From NCBI RefSeq assembly GCF_003148845.1, contig NZ_QGHA01000002.1:480974-544973 (forward strand): a stretch of DNA of 64,000 bases, given 5' to 3'. The position numbers and the translations under genes were made by a program. Each line of letters begins with the position of its first letter. The first letter of the stretch is position 1. Below, in pieces: positions 26,393-34,869 of this stretch. The notes beneath the pieces were generated by a model. The model was given only the letters and a program-made list of their open reading frames with translations, was not told the DNA's origin and did no database searches. The stretch is from Mucilaginibacter oryzae (GTDB taxonomy: Bacteria; Bacteroidota; Bacteroidia; Sphingobacteriales; Sphingobacteriaceae).

Positions 26393-27940
26393 ATGAAATT
26401 TACATCTGCACTTGTTATTGTTTTGTTTGCGCATTTTACAGCGTTCGCCCACCGTGCTTGTGCCGGGGAAAAGATTTTCAATATAGCGGCTTTGGGAGCT
26501 GTTGGCAATGGTAAAACCGATAACACGCTCATCATTCAAAAGGCAATTAATAACTGCGCGGCTTCGGGCGGAGGTATAGTACTGGTTCCGCAAGGTGAAT
26601 TTGTAACAGGGGTGATCGAACTTAAATCAAATGTCGAATTACATTTAAACCCCAACGCTAAACTACTGGCAACTGTAAAACGCATAGCCTATGGCCCGGC
26701 AAAAGCCTCGGCCTTAATAGTAGCCAAAGGCTGTACTAACATAGCGATTACGGGTACCGGCATAATAGATGGCAGGGGGGAAGCTTTATTAAAAGATATA
26801 TACCGTATGCTCAGGAACGGTACGCTGAAGGATAAGGAATGGCAATCCTATAACGACTGGCACCAGATGCGCCCGGAAGAAGACAACCGGCCCAAGCTGA
26901 TATTTTTTGAAAAATGCGATAACGTCAGGATCAGCGATGTAACGATTAAAAACGGGTTGTGCTGGATCCAGGAGTACCGTGGTTGCAGCAATATGACGAT
27001 CAATAATATCAAGGTTATCAGCAATACATTTTTAAACAATGATGGGATTGACCTGGTAGATTGCAAAAAGGTAAAACTAACCAATAGCTTTTTTAATGTA
27101 GCTGACGACGGTATCTGTCTTAAATCGTCAGACCCGGAAAGTTGCTGCGAAGACATTGTTATTTCAGATTGCAGGATCCGCTCGAGCGCGAGCGCTTTTA
27201 AAATGGGTACGGCATCCTTTGGCGGGTTTAAAAAAATAACGGTGCGTAATATTGATGTGTACGATACGTTCCGGTCGGCCATCGCGCTTGAATCTGTAGA
27301 CGGTGGTATTGTCGAGGATATTGATGTGAGGCATGTGCGCGCGAAAAATACCGGTAACGCTGTTTTTATCAGGTTGGGCAAACGCCAGAAATCAAGGGAT
27401 GCAGGTGCGGTTAGCGGTATTCATATTGCAGACGTGAAAGCTGAGGTTCCCGCCGGAAAGCCGGATGCCGGTTATCATATGGATGGCCCGCGCGAGCTGT
27501 TTAAACATAATGTTTTCCCTGTGTCGGTTACCGGGATCCCCGGCTCACCGGTAAAGGATGTTACGCTCGAGGATATCGATATCACCTATGCGGCCACAGC
27601 TAAAAAGACCACAGCCTTTTTCAATATCGATTCATTAACCAAAATACCCGAGCAGATATCTGCTTACCCCGAATTTTCCATGTTCGGCGAGCTGCCGGTT
27701 TCCGCTTTTTATGCAAGGCATGCAGAGGGGATCAATTTGAAAAATATACATATCAGCTACACCGGTTATGACTTCCGCACACCATTTGTTTTTGATGATG
27801 TAAATGGCCTTTACGCCGAAAAGGTAACCGTTTCCGGCTTTAAAACACTACCGTTAATGCTGCTGAATAACGTTAAAGTGAAAATGCTGCAGGATATACA
27901 ACCTGCAGATAAGCGCCGCCAGGTAATAAAAACCCAGTAA
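26393..27940 (+). CDS. GH28-family glycosidase (polygalacturonase-like)
   Basis: The protein is 515 residues from ATG 26393, just before a signal peptide (TSALVIVLFAHFTAFAH). An upstream in-frame TTG at 26321 is ignored. It is a right-handed beta-helix: FNIAALGAVGNGKTDNT at the start, then the GH28 acidic pair positions NNDGID (D217) and DDG (D238, D239). The third GH28 motif, normally GHG, is replaced by SASAFKMG (about 265-272), so a divergent subgroup is likely, with exo- or modified-substrate activity. It begins the catabolic gene row of the PUL after SusD (80-base gap). Pectin or rhamnogalacturonan is the expected target. Confidence 0.88.
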   Translation: MKFTSALVIVLFAHFTAFAHRACAGEKIFNIAALGAVGNGKTDNTLIIQKAINNCAASGGGIVLVPQGEFVTGVIELKSNVELHLNPNAKLLATVKRIAYGPAKASALIVAKGCTNIAITGTGIIDGRGEALLKDIYRMLRNGTLKDKEWQSYNDWHQMRPEEDNRPKLIFFEKCDNVRISDVTIKNGLCWIQEYRGCSNMTINNIKVISNTFLNNDGIDLVDCKKVKLTNSFFNVADDGICLKSSDPESCCEDIVISDCRIRSSASAFKMGTASFGGFKKITVRNIDVYDTFRSAIALESVDGGIVEDIDVRHVRAKNTGNAVFIRLGKRQKSRDAGAVSGIHIADVKAEVPAGKPDAGYHMDGPRELFKHNVFPVSVTGIPGSPVKDVTLEDIDITYAATAKKTTAFFNIDSLTKIPEQISAYPEFSMFGELPVSAFYARHAEGINLKNIHISYTGYDFRTPFVFDDVNGLYAEKVTVSGFKTLPLMLLNNVKVKMLQDIQPADKRRQVIKTQ

Positions 27941-27958
27941 TAAAGTATTCTAAAACAG

Positions 27959-30172
27959 ATGAAACGCAAATCCAGAGTTTTCATTTACATGCTGCTATGC
28001 GGCCTTTGTTGTAAAGTAAACAAATCCGCGGCGCAATTAAATGTACCGTCCTCCTACGCTTTAATAAAAAGGGTTATACCTGCCGCAGCCCCGAAATTTA
28101 TAGTTGAGCCGCTCCCTGCCAACCAACCCAAGGATGTTTTTGAGGTTGAAGGTAAGATGGGTAAGATCATATTAAGAGGTAATAACGGTGTGGCTGTTGC
28201 CTCGGCCCTATACCATTATCTTACCGAATATGCGCACTGCCAGGTTACCTGGAACGGGTCAAACCTTAACCTGCCTGTTAGGTTGCCTGTTCCTGCCGGT
28301 AAAATTCGCAAAACCACGCCTTACCAATACAGGTATTACCTCAACTACTGTACCTACAGCTACAGCATGAGCTGGTGGGACTGGAAACGATGGGAAAAAG
28401 AAATTGATTGGATGGCCTTGCATGGCATCAATATGCCCCTGGCCATTACCGGGCAGGAGTACGTATGGGATAAAGTGTACAAAAGCATGGGTTTCAGCGA
28501 TCAGGATATGAAGGGGTTTTTTACCGGTCCGGCATATTTTGGCTGGTTTTACATGGGCAATATCGATGCCTGGGACGGGCCGCTTCCCCAAAGCTGGATA
28601 ACAAGCCACCGCGACCTGCAGGTTAAAATATTACGGCGCGAGCGCGAACTCGGCATAAAACCTGTACTCCCGGCTTTTACTGGGCATGTACCGGCATCGT
28701 TTAAAACACACTATCCTAACGCCAAACTAAAACAAACCAATTGGAATAATGGCTTTGCCGACACTTATATCCTTGATTCGGAAGATTCGTTGTTCGCGCA
28801 GATAGGCAAGAAGTTTATAGAGGAACAAACCAAAGTTTACGGAACTGACCACCTGTATTCGGCAGATACTTTCAACGAAAATGAGCCGCCATCTAACGAT
28901 CCTCAGTTCCTGTCAGAATTGAGCGCGAGGGTTTACGATGGCATGAAGGGAGCCGATCCAAAAGCTGTTTGGGTGATGCAGGGCTGGCTGTTTTTCAGCG
29001 ACCGCAAGTTCTGGAAAAACGAGCAGATCAAAGCGTTGCTGAACGCCGTGCCCAATGATCATATGATTGTTCTGGACCTGAACACCGATTACGAACCGGT
29101 ATGGAAACGTACCGAAGCCTTTTACGGCAAACCCTGGATCTGGAACATGCTGCACAATTACGGCGGCAACAACAGTTTATTCGGCCGTATTGAAGCTGTG
29201 GCTACACAACCCGCACAGGCGCTTGCCGATCCGGCCTCGGGCAGGATGGTAGGCATAGGCTTAACGATGGAAGCTATTGAGCAAACGCCAGTGTTGTACG
29301 AATTAATGACACAAAATACCTGGCAAAGCAAACCCGTTAACCTTGATGAATGGCTGCCGCGATATGTGTTTAACCGCTATGGTGTAAAAAGTAAAGAGGC
29401 GGAGCAAGCCTGGCAGATACTCCGTACAACCGTTTTTAACGGCAAGGATATCCGCGACGGCGCCGAATCCATCATTACAGGCCGCCCTACGCTCGATTCG
29501 GCAGCGGTATGGACCCGTACACATCTTAATTATAATCGTAAAGACCTGCTTCCCGCCTGGGATAAAATGTTTGCCGCCATACCACAATGTAAACAAAGCA
29601 ACGGCTTTAATTACGACCTGGTTGATGTGACACGACAGGTGCTTGCCAACTATGGCCGTCCGCTTCAGCTAAAATGGATCAGGGCGTACCAGGAAAAAGA
29701 TGACAAGGCTTTTGCAAAGTACACCGGCGAATACCTCAACCTGATCAACGATATGGATAAGCTGCTTGCTACACAAAAGGACTTTATGCTTGGCCCCTGG
29801 CTAAGCGACGCACGTAAATGCGGAACCAACGCGACAGAAAAGGCGCTTTACGAAAAGAACGCCCGCAACCTCATTACCTTATGGGGAGGGGCTGATAGTC
29901 CGCTGCACGAGTACTCGTGCAGGCAATGGAGCGGTTTGCTTAACGACTTTTATAAGGTGCGGTGGCAAAAGTTTTTCGGCGTACTACAGGCATCGCTGGA
30001 GACGGGCAAGGAACCCGATTTTAAGGAATTCGAACAATCGATCAAAAACTGGGAGTGGGAATGGGTAAATTCATCAAAAGCATATCCGGTTGTGCCGGTT
30101 GGCAGCAGCACTCTGATTGTGCAGCAGCTATATCATAAATATCGGGTTAATATGGGTAACGATCTTAAATAA
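27959..30172 (+). CDS. GH89 alpha-N-acetylglucosaminidase (NAGLU-like)
   Basis: The 737-residue protein removes terminal alpha-linked N-acetylglucosamine. After a signal peptide with an N-terminal beta domain come the catalytic barrel segments YYLNYCTYSYSMSWWDW and WERELGIKPVLPAF-like parts. By comparison with human NAGLU from memory, E307 (DTFNENEPP) is the acid/base and E438 (GLTMEAIEQ) the nucleophile, and MLHNYGGNNSLFG is conserved. GH89 is rare in a pectin-type PUL. The next gene, five bases on, resembles the human enzyme that acts directly before NAGLU. The two are probably co-expressed and act on one glycan. Confidence 0.95.
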   Translation: MKRKSRVFIYMLLCGLCCKVNKSAAQLNVPSSYALIKRVIPAAAPKFIVEPLPANQPKDVFEVEGKMGKIILRGNNGVAVASALYHYLTEYAHCQVTWNGSNLNLPVRLPVPAGKIRKTTPYQYRYYLNYCTYSYSMSWWDWKRWEKEIDWMALHGINMPLAITGQEYVWDKVYKSMGFSDQDMKGFFTGPAYFGWFYMGNIDAWDGPLPQSWITSHRDLQVKILRRERELGIKPVLPAFTGHVPASFKTHYPNAKLKQTNWNNGFADTYILDSEDSLFAQIGKKFIEEQTKVYGTDHLYSADTFNENEPPSNDPQFLSELSARVYDGMKGADPKAVWVMQGWLFFSDRKFWKNEQIKALLNAVPNDHMIVLDLNTDYEPVWKRTEAFYGKPWIWNMLHNYGGNNSLFGRIEAVATQPAQALADPASGRMVGIGLTMEAIEQTPVLYELMTQNTWQSKPVNLDEWLPRYVFNRYGVKSKEAEQAWQILRTTVFNGKDIRDGAESIITGRPTLDSAAVWTRTHLNYNRKDLLPAWDKMFAAIPQCKQSNGFNYDLVDVTRQVLANYGRPLQLKWIRAYQEKDDKAFAKYTGEYLNLINDMDKLLATQKDFMLGPWLSDARKCGTNATEKALYEKNARNLITLWGGADSPLHEYSCRQWSGLLNDFYKVRWQKFFGVLQASLETGKEPDFKEFEQSIKNWEWEWVNSSKAYPVVPVGSSTLIVQQLYHKYRVNMGNDLK

Positions 30173-30177
30173 CGGGC

Positions 30178-31362
30178 ATGAGTAGTAATTTACATAATCA
30201 GGCAATACAAGCCGAAAAACCGGTATCTAAACCGGCCCGGCTGTTATCGTTAGATGCGCTCCGCGGGTTTGATATGTTCTGGATCATGAGCGGCGAAGGC
30301 GTTATACACGCGCTTGCCAAAGCCACAGGCTGGCCTGTTTTTGTGTGGATGTCGGGCCAGTTGCACCACACAGTGTGGAACGGCATCACATTTTACGATA
30401 TGATCTTCCCCTTGTTTTTGTTCATCGCAGGTGTTTCCATGCCTTATTCGCTGGGGAACAAAGCTGCAAAACATGGCGTTGCGCATCCGCACCTGTTGCC
30501 GCCCAATGCAAAACGGGAAATTTATATTTCGATGATCAGGCGGGCGCTCATTCTGCTTTTTTTAGGTATGGTGGTTAACGGGCTGTTTAAATTTAATGGC
30601 TATGAAAATACCCGCTTTGCCAGCGTATTGGGCCGTATCGGGCTTGCCTGGTTTTTCGCGGGTATTATATATATCAACTGCGGTGTTCGCGGCCAGGTTT
30701 TATGGTTCGGCATTTTGCTGCTGGGCTACTGGGCGGCTATGGAGTGGATCCCTGTACCGGGATATGGCGCAGGTGTTTTAACCATGAACGGCAGCCTCGA
30801 ATCGTATATTGATCGCCTGTTGCTTCCAGGTCGCCTGCATGATAAAGTACACGATCCCGAGGGCGTACTATCTACCATACCTGCCATTGGCACGGCCATG
30901 CTGGGCATTTTTGCAGGGCAGTTTTTAAAGTTGGATAATGCGCGATGGCCCATGTGGAAAAAAGGCGTTGCAATATTTATGGCCGGTTTAATACTTATCG
31001 CTATTGGCTGGTTGTGGAATTTTAGTTTCCCGATAAACAAACGTTTATGGAGCAGTTCGTTCGTGTTGTTTGTGGGTGGTTGGAGCTGTGTTTTTTTATC
31101 AGTGTTTTATCTCATTATAGATGTTGCCGGCTGGCGTAAATGGGCATTCCCATTTGTACTGATCGGTGTTAACTCTATAGTCATCTATCTTGCTTCGGAA
31201 GGAATGGTTGATTTTCAGCACACTGCCAATTATTTTTTTGGCGGTATTATTAGTCATCTTTCTCAAACCTGGCAGCCGGTGTGGTCGGCCATATCTGTAG
31301 TTTTTATACAGTTAACCTTGCTTTATATTCTATATCGCAATAAGATCTTCCTGAAAATCTAA
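30178..31362 (+). CDS. HGSNAT-like membrane N-acetyltransferase (DUF5009/COG4299)
   Basis: The 394-residue inner-membrane protein has about ten helices. It starts RLLSLDALRGFDMFWI, like human heparan-alpha-glucosaminide N-acetyltransferase as I recall it. H64 in HHTVWNG aligns with the active-site histidine of the human enzyme (HASWNG). Other shared segments are YIDRLLLPG, HDPEGVLSTI, PINKRLWSSSF and the very end ILYRNKIFLKI. The human protein uses cytosolic acetyl-CoA to acetylate glucosamine on the far side of the membrane. If this enzyme does the same, it would prepare alpha-glucosamine ends for the GH89 neighbour. Function is inference; homology is strong. Confidence 0.85.
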   Translation: MSSNLHNQAIQAEKPVSKPARLLSLDALRGFDMFWIMSGEGVIHALAKATGWPVFVWMSGQLHHTVWNGITFYDMIFPLFLFIAGVSMPYSLGNKAAKHGVAHPHLLPPNAKREIYISMIRRALILLFLGMVVNGLFKFNGYENTRFASVLGRIGLAWFFAGIIYINCGVRGQVLWFGILLLGYWAAMEWIPVPGYGAGVLTMNGSLESYIDRLLLPGRLHDKVHDPEGVLSTIPAIGTAMLGIFAGQFLKLDNARWPMWKKGVAIFMAGLILIAIGWLWNFSFPINKRLWSSSFVLFVGGWSCVFLSVFYLIIDVAGWRKWAFPFVLIGVNSIVIYLASEGMVDFQHTANYFFGGIISHLSQTWQPVWSAISVVFIQLTLLYILYRNKIFLKI

Positions 31363-31410
31363 TCATAAAAGGTATTACCCCCGGCATATTTAAAAATTAT
31401 TCATACCAAC

Positions 31411-33822
31411 ATGAAGTATAAATTTTTCCTGCTTTGTATTTTCCTGCTGTCTGCAACCCTGGTTTCCGCGCAAAGCGTATCGGGAAGACAGGTGTCAAAT
31501 TTTGATAAAAGCTGGTTATTTCATTTAGGTGATTTAGCCGGGGCTCAGATTGCCGGTTTTAATGATGCCGGTTGGCGAAAACTGGATTTGCCCCACGACT
31601 GGAGTATCGAGGGTAAGTTCAATAAGGATAATCCCGCTAAACCTGAAGGCGGGGCATTACCCGGCGGTATTGGCTGGTACCGCAAAGTATTCACTGTGCC
31701 CGCCGCTAATAAAAGCAAACTGACCTATATCGAATTTGACGGCGTTTATCAGAAAAGCGATGTATGGGTAAACGGCCATCACCTCGGCTTCAGGCCTAAC
31801 GGTTATATTTCGTTCAGGTATGAGTTAACGCCTTATTTAAAATACGGCGGCCAAAACAACACTATTGCCGTAAAGGTTGATAATTCCAGTCAGCCTAATT
31901 CAAGGTGGTACTCCGGCTCGGGCATTTACCGGCATGTGCGTTTGGTTGCCGTTAATAAAATAGCGGTTGACCAGTGGGGTACCTTTGTAACTACCAGCAA
32001 CGTTAGCCAGGCCAGCGCTGATATTTCGGTGCAAACCGCCATTCGTAATAAAGGCGGAAAAAAGGGCGAATACAAAATCGTAACCGGTTTGTATGATATG
32101 GCAGGTAAGGCTGTTGGCGGTCAGGTTACCGCCAAACTCTTCGTCAATGATACATTAACTACCGCCATTCAAAAGCTTACATTGCAAAGGCCGCGGCTAT
32201 GGTCGGCTGATGCTCCGGCACTATACCAGGTTATTTCCCGGGTTATGGCAGGTAATGAAACTGTAGACACCTACAAAACCACTGTAGGTATCCGCGATTT
32301 TTATTTCGACACTGATAAGGGTTTTATCCTTAACGGCGAAAAGGTAAAAATAAAAGGCGTTTGCCTGCATCATGATCTGGGTTGCCTGGGCGCCGCCATG
32401 AACGTACACGCGCTTGCAAGGCAATTGAAAATGTTAAAGGAGATGGGTTGTAACGCCATCCGTACATCGCACAACCCGCCATCGCCCGAGCTGCTTGACC
32501 TTGCCGATTCGATGGGTTTTATTGTGATGGACGAAGCTTTTGATTGCTGGGAAAAAGCCAAGGAAAAATATGATTACCATTTGTTTTTTAAACAGTGGCA
32601 CAAACGCGATTTGGAAGATCAGGTATTACGCGACCGTAACCACCCTTCGGTGATGATCTGGAGCATAGGCAACGAAATTCCTGAGCAAAGTGACAGTAGT
32701 GGTTTCAGGATAGCAAAAGATCTGGCAGGTATTGTACACCGGCTGGATAGCACACGCCCGGTTACTGCCGCCAACAATCATCCGGATACCAAAAATCAGA
32801 TCATCAGGTCGGGCGCTATCGATCTGGTGGGTTATAATTATCACCATACCGATTTGGTGGGTTTTCACGAGCGTTACCCGGATAAGAAATTTATCGGTAC
32901 CGAAACAACGTCGGCTCTCGAAACCCGGGGTGTTTATGATATGCCAAGCGATAGTATCCGCCGCTGGTCTGACGAGGATAAGCAGCCGATGAATGCCGAT
33001 TTCACTGTGTCGGCCTATGATAATGCTTCCACGCCATGGGGCTCGACCCATGAAGAAACCTGGAAGATCATCAAAAAATATGATTTTCTTTCGGGCATGT
33101 TCATCTGGACCGGCCTTGATTACCTGGGCGAGCCAACACCGTATACCTGGCCCGCACGCAGTTCCTATTTTGGTATTATCGACCTTGCTGGCTTTCCTAA
33201 AGATGTTTACTACATGTACCAGAGCGAGTGGACAAGCAAGCCGGTACTGCACCTTTTACCGCACTGGAACTGGGAGCCGGGCAAAACTGTGGACGTTTGG
33301 GCCTATTACAACAATGCCGATGAGGTGGAACTTTACCTGAATGGTAAATCATTAGGTGTAAAAAAGAAACAGGGCGATGATCTGCATGTAATGTGGCGTG
33401 TTAAATATGCCCCCGGTACCTTAAAGGCTGTACCCCGGAAACATGGTGCGGAAGTATTATCTGCCGAAGTGAAAACAGCCGGTAAGCCTGCATTAATTCA
33501 GTTATCAGCAGATAAAGATAAACTGAAAGCCGGGGATGCAGACCTTGCCTTCATTACCGCTAAAGTACTGGATAAGGATGGGAACCTTGTTCCATTCGCA
33601 AAAAATAAAATAATGTTCAGGGTTAATGGAGATGCTTTCATCGCCGGGGTTGATAACGGCGACCCTACAAGCCACGAACCTTTTAAAGCTAATTACCGTT
33701 ATGCTTTTAATGGCCTTGCTTTGGCTGTTATACAAGCGAAGCAAAAATCCGGGACGGTAGTTGTTTCGGCCGAAGCCGATGGATTGCCTGCTGCACAGCT
33801 TAAATTATCGGTGGTAAAATGA
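31411..33822 (+). CDS. GH2-family beta-galactosidase or related beta-glycosidase
   Basis: The 803-residue protein has a signal peptide (AFFLLCIFLLSATLVSAQ-like), an N-terminal sugar-binding domain (GWYRKVFTVP, then DVWVNGHHLG), an immunoglobulin-like domain (about 190-295) and the catalytic barrel. The acid/base is E422 in IWSIGNE and the nucleophile is E498 in GTETTSA. RTSHNPPSPELLDLADSMGF is typical of the family. A DUF4982-like domain and a final Ig-like domain follow after about 605. It would remove beta-galactosyl (or similar) units in the periplasm. Within this PUL it would act on galactan or arabinogalactan side chains. Confidence 0.93.
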   Translation: MKYKFFLLCIFLLSATLVSAQSVSGRQVSNFDKSWLFHLGDLAGAQIAGFNDAGWRKLDLPHDWSIEGKFNKDNPAKPEGGALPGGIGWYRKVFTVPAANKSKLTYIEFDGVYQKSDVWVNGHHLGFRPNGYISFRYELTPYLKYGGQNNTIAVKVDNSSQPNSRWYSGSGIYRHVRLVAVNKIAVDQWGTFVTTSNVSQASADISVQTAIRNKGGKKGEYKIVTGLYDMAGKAVGGQVTAKLFVNDTLTTAIQKLTLQRPRLWSADAPALYQVISRVMAGNETVDTYKTTVGIRDFYFDTDKGFILNGEKVKIKGVCLHHDLGCLGAAMNVHALARQLKMLKEMGCNAIRTSHNPPSPELLDLADSMGFIVMDEAFDCWEKAKEKYDYHLFFKQWHKRDLEDQVLRDRNHPSVMIWSIGNEIPEQSDSSGFRIAKDLAGIVHRLDSTRPVTAANNHPDTKNQIIRSGAIDLVGYNYHHTDLVGFHERYPDKKFIGTETTSALETRGVYDMPSDSIRRWSDEDKQPMNADFTVSAYDNASTPWGSTHEETWKIIKKYDFLSGMFIWTGLDYLGEPTPYTWPARSSYFGIIDLAGFPKDVYYMYQSEWTSKPVLHLLPHWNWEPGKTVDVWAYYNNADEVELYLNGKSLGVKKKQGDDLHVMWRVKYAPGTLKAVPRKHGAEVLSAEVKTAGKPALIQLSADKDKLKAGDADLAFITAKVLDKDGNLVPFAKNKIMFRVNGDAFIAGVDNGDPTSHEPFKANYRYAFNGLALAVIQAKQKSGTVVVSAEADGLPAAQLKLSVVK

Positions 33823-33891
33823 TCATGCCCTGATTTTAAAATTAATTGTTAAAAACACACTTAATTTTAAAATCTTTTTTAACTTGCGGGC

Positions 33892-34851
33892 ATGATACAG
33901 CGTTTACTTTCTCTTTTCATCCTGCTTTTGTGTTGCCAGGCCCTGCAGGCGCAAAAGCAAATGGTTCATAATCCTATAACGGGTGGGTATTTTGCCGATC
34001 CTACCATTGTTAAGGATAAGGGGCATTATTTCATTTATGCAACCATCGATCCATGGGGTGCTAAGGAATTAGCGGTACTGGAAACAACCGACTTTATCAA
34101 ATTTACCCGGCACCATATCAACTGGCCAACAAAGCAGGCCTGTACCAGCAAAACCTCGCTTGATGAAATGGTTTGGGCGCCATCGGTAGTAAGAGGGAAG
34201 GACAACAAGTTTTATATGTACGTAGCGGTAGGCGGAGAAGTATGGGGTGGCGTAAGCAATACACCGCTTGGCCCCTGGAAAAACCTGAAAAAGGATAATT
34301 CGCCGATGGTAAAATCCACAGATTATCCAAATGTTCATAATATCGACCCGGATTGTTTTATTGATGACGACGGAGCAGCTTACCTGTATTGGGGTTCGGG
34401 CTATAATTGGATAAACGGGCACTGCATGGCTGTAAAGCTTAAAAGCGATATGGTTTCATTTGACGGTAAACCCCAGGATATTACTACCCCTCATTTTTTT
34501 GAGGGGGCGCATATGGTTAAGCGTAACCGTACTTATTACTTGATGTTTTCGGAAGGGAAAGCGATAGATGCAAGCTACCAGGTAGGGTATGCCAAAGGCA
34601 GCAGTCCGCTTGGCCCATTTAAAGAAAATGATCACCGGGTGATATTGAGCTCCTCGGCAGACAGTACGGTGATCGGTCCCGGTCACCACACCACCTTTAT
34701 CAATAAAGGGCAGCGCTATATTTTATATCACCGAATTTTTCCGCAGAAGGAATCTTTTGTATTACGCCAGCTTTGCCTTGATAGTTTAAATTTTGATACC
34801 AATGGCGATATTAAAAAGGTGAGCACCAAAGGGGTACAAAAGTTTAACTGA
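33892..34851 (+). CDS. GH43-family glycosidase (arabinosidase/arabinanase type)
   Basis: The 319-residue protein has a signal peptide and a five-bladed propeller. The catalytic acids can be placed at D36 (FADPTIV), D152 (NIDPDCF) and E204 (FFEGAHM). Length matches a single-domain GH43. Such enzymes cut alpha-L-arabinofuranosyl or beta-xylosyl bonds. It lies between GH2 and GH51 in the same operon, which favours arabinose release from pectic side chains. Subfamily is not determined. Confidence 0.93.
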   Translation: MIQRLLSLFILLLCCQALQAQKQMVHNPITGGYFADPTIVKDKGHYFIYATIDPWGAKELAVLETTDFIKFTRHHINWPTKQACTSKTSLDEMVWAPSVVRGKDNKFYMYVAVGGEVWGGVSNTPLGPWKNLKKDNSPMVKSTDYPNVHNIDPDCFIDDDGAAYLYWGSGYNWINGHCMAVKLKSDMVSFDGKPQDITTPHFFEGAHMVKRNRTYYLMFSEGKAIDASYQVGYAKGSSPLGPFKENDHRVILSSSADSTVIGPGHHTTFINKGQRYILYHRIFPQKESFVLRQLCLDSLNFDTNGDIKKVSTKGVQKFN

Positions 34852-34869
34852 TAAATTATAGCCTGCATC

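Noticed and set aside
32626-33252. Long antisense frame (208 codons) opposite the GH2 gene
   Set aside because: It is a shadow of the GH2 coding frame. The plus frame keeps both catalytic glutamates and the full domain order.
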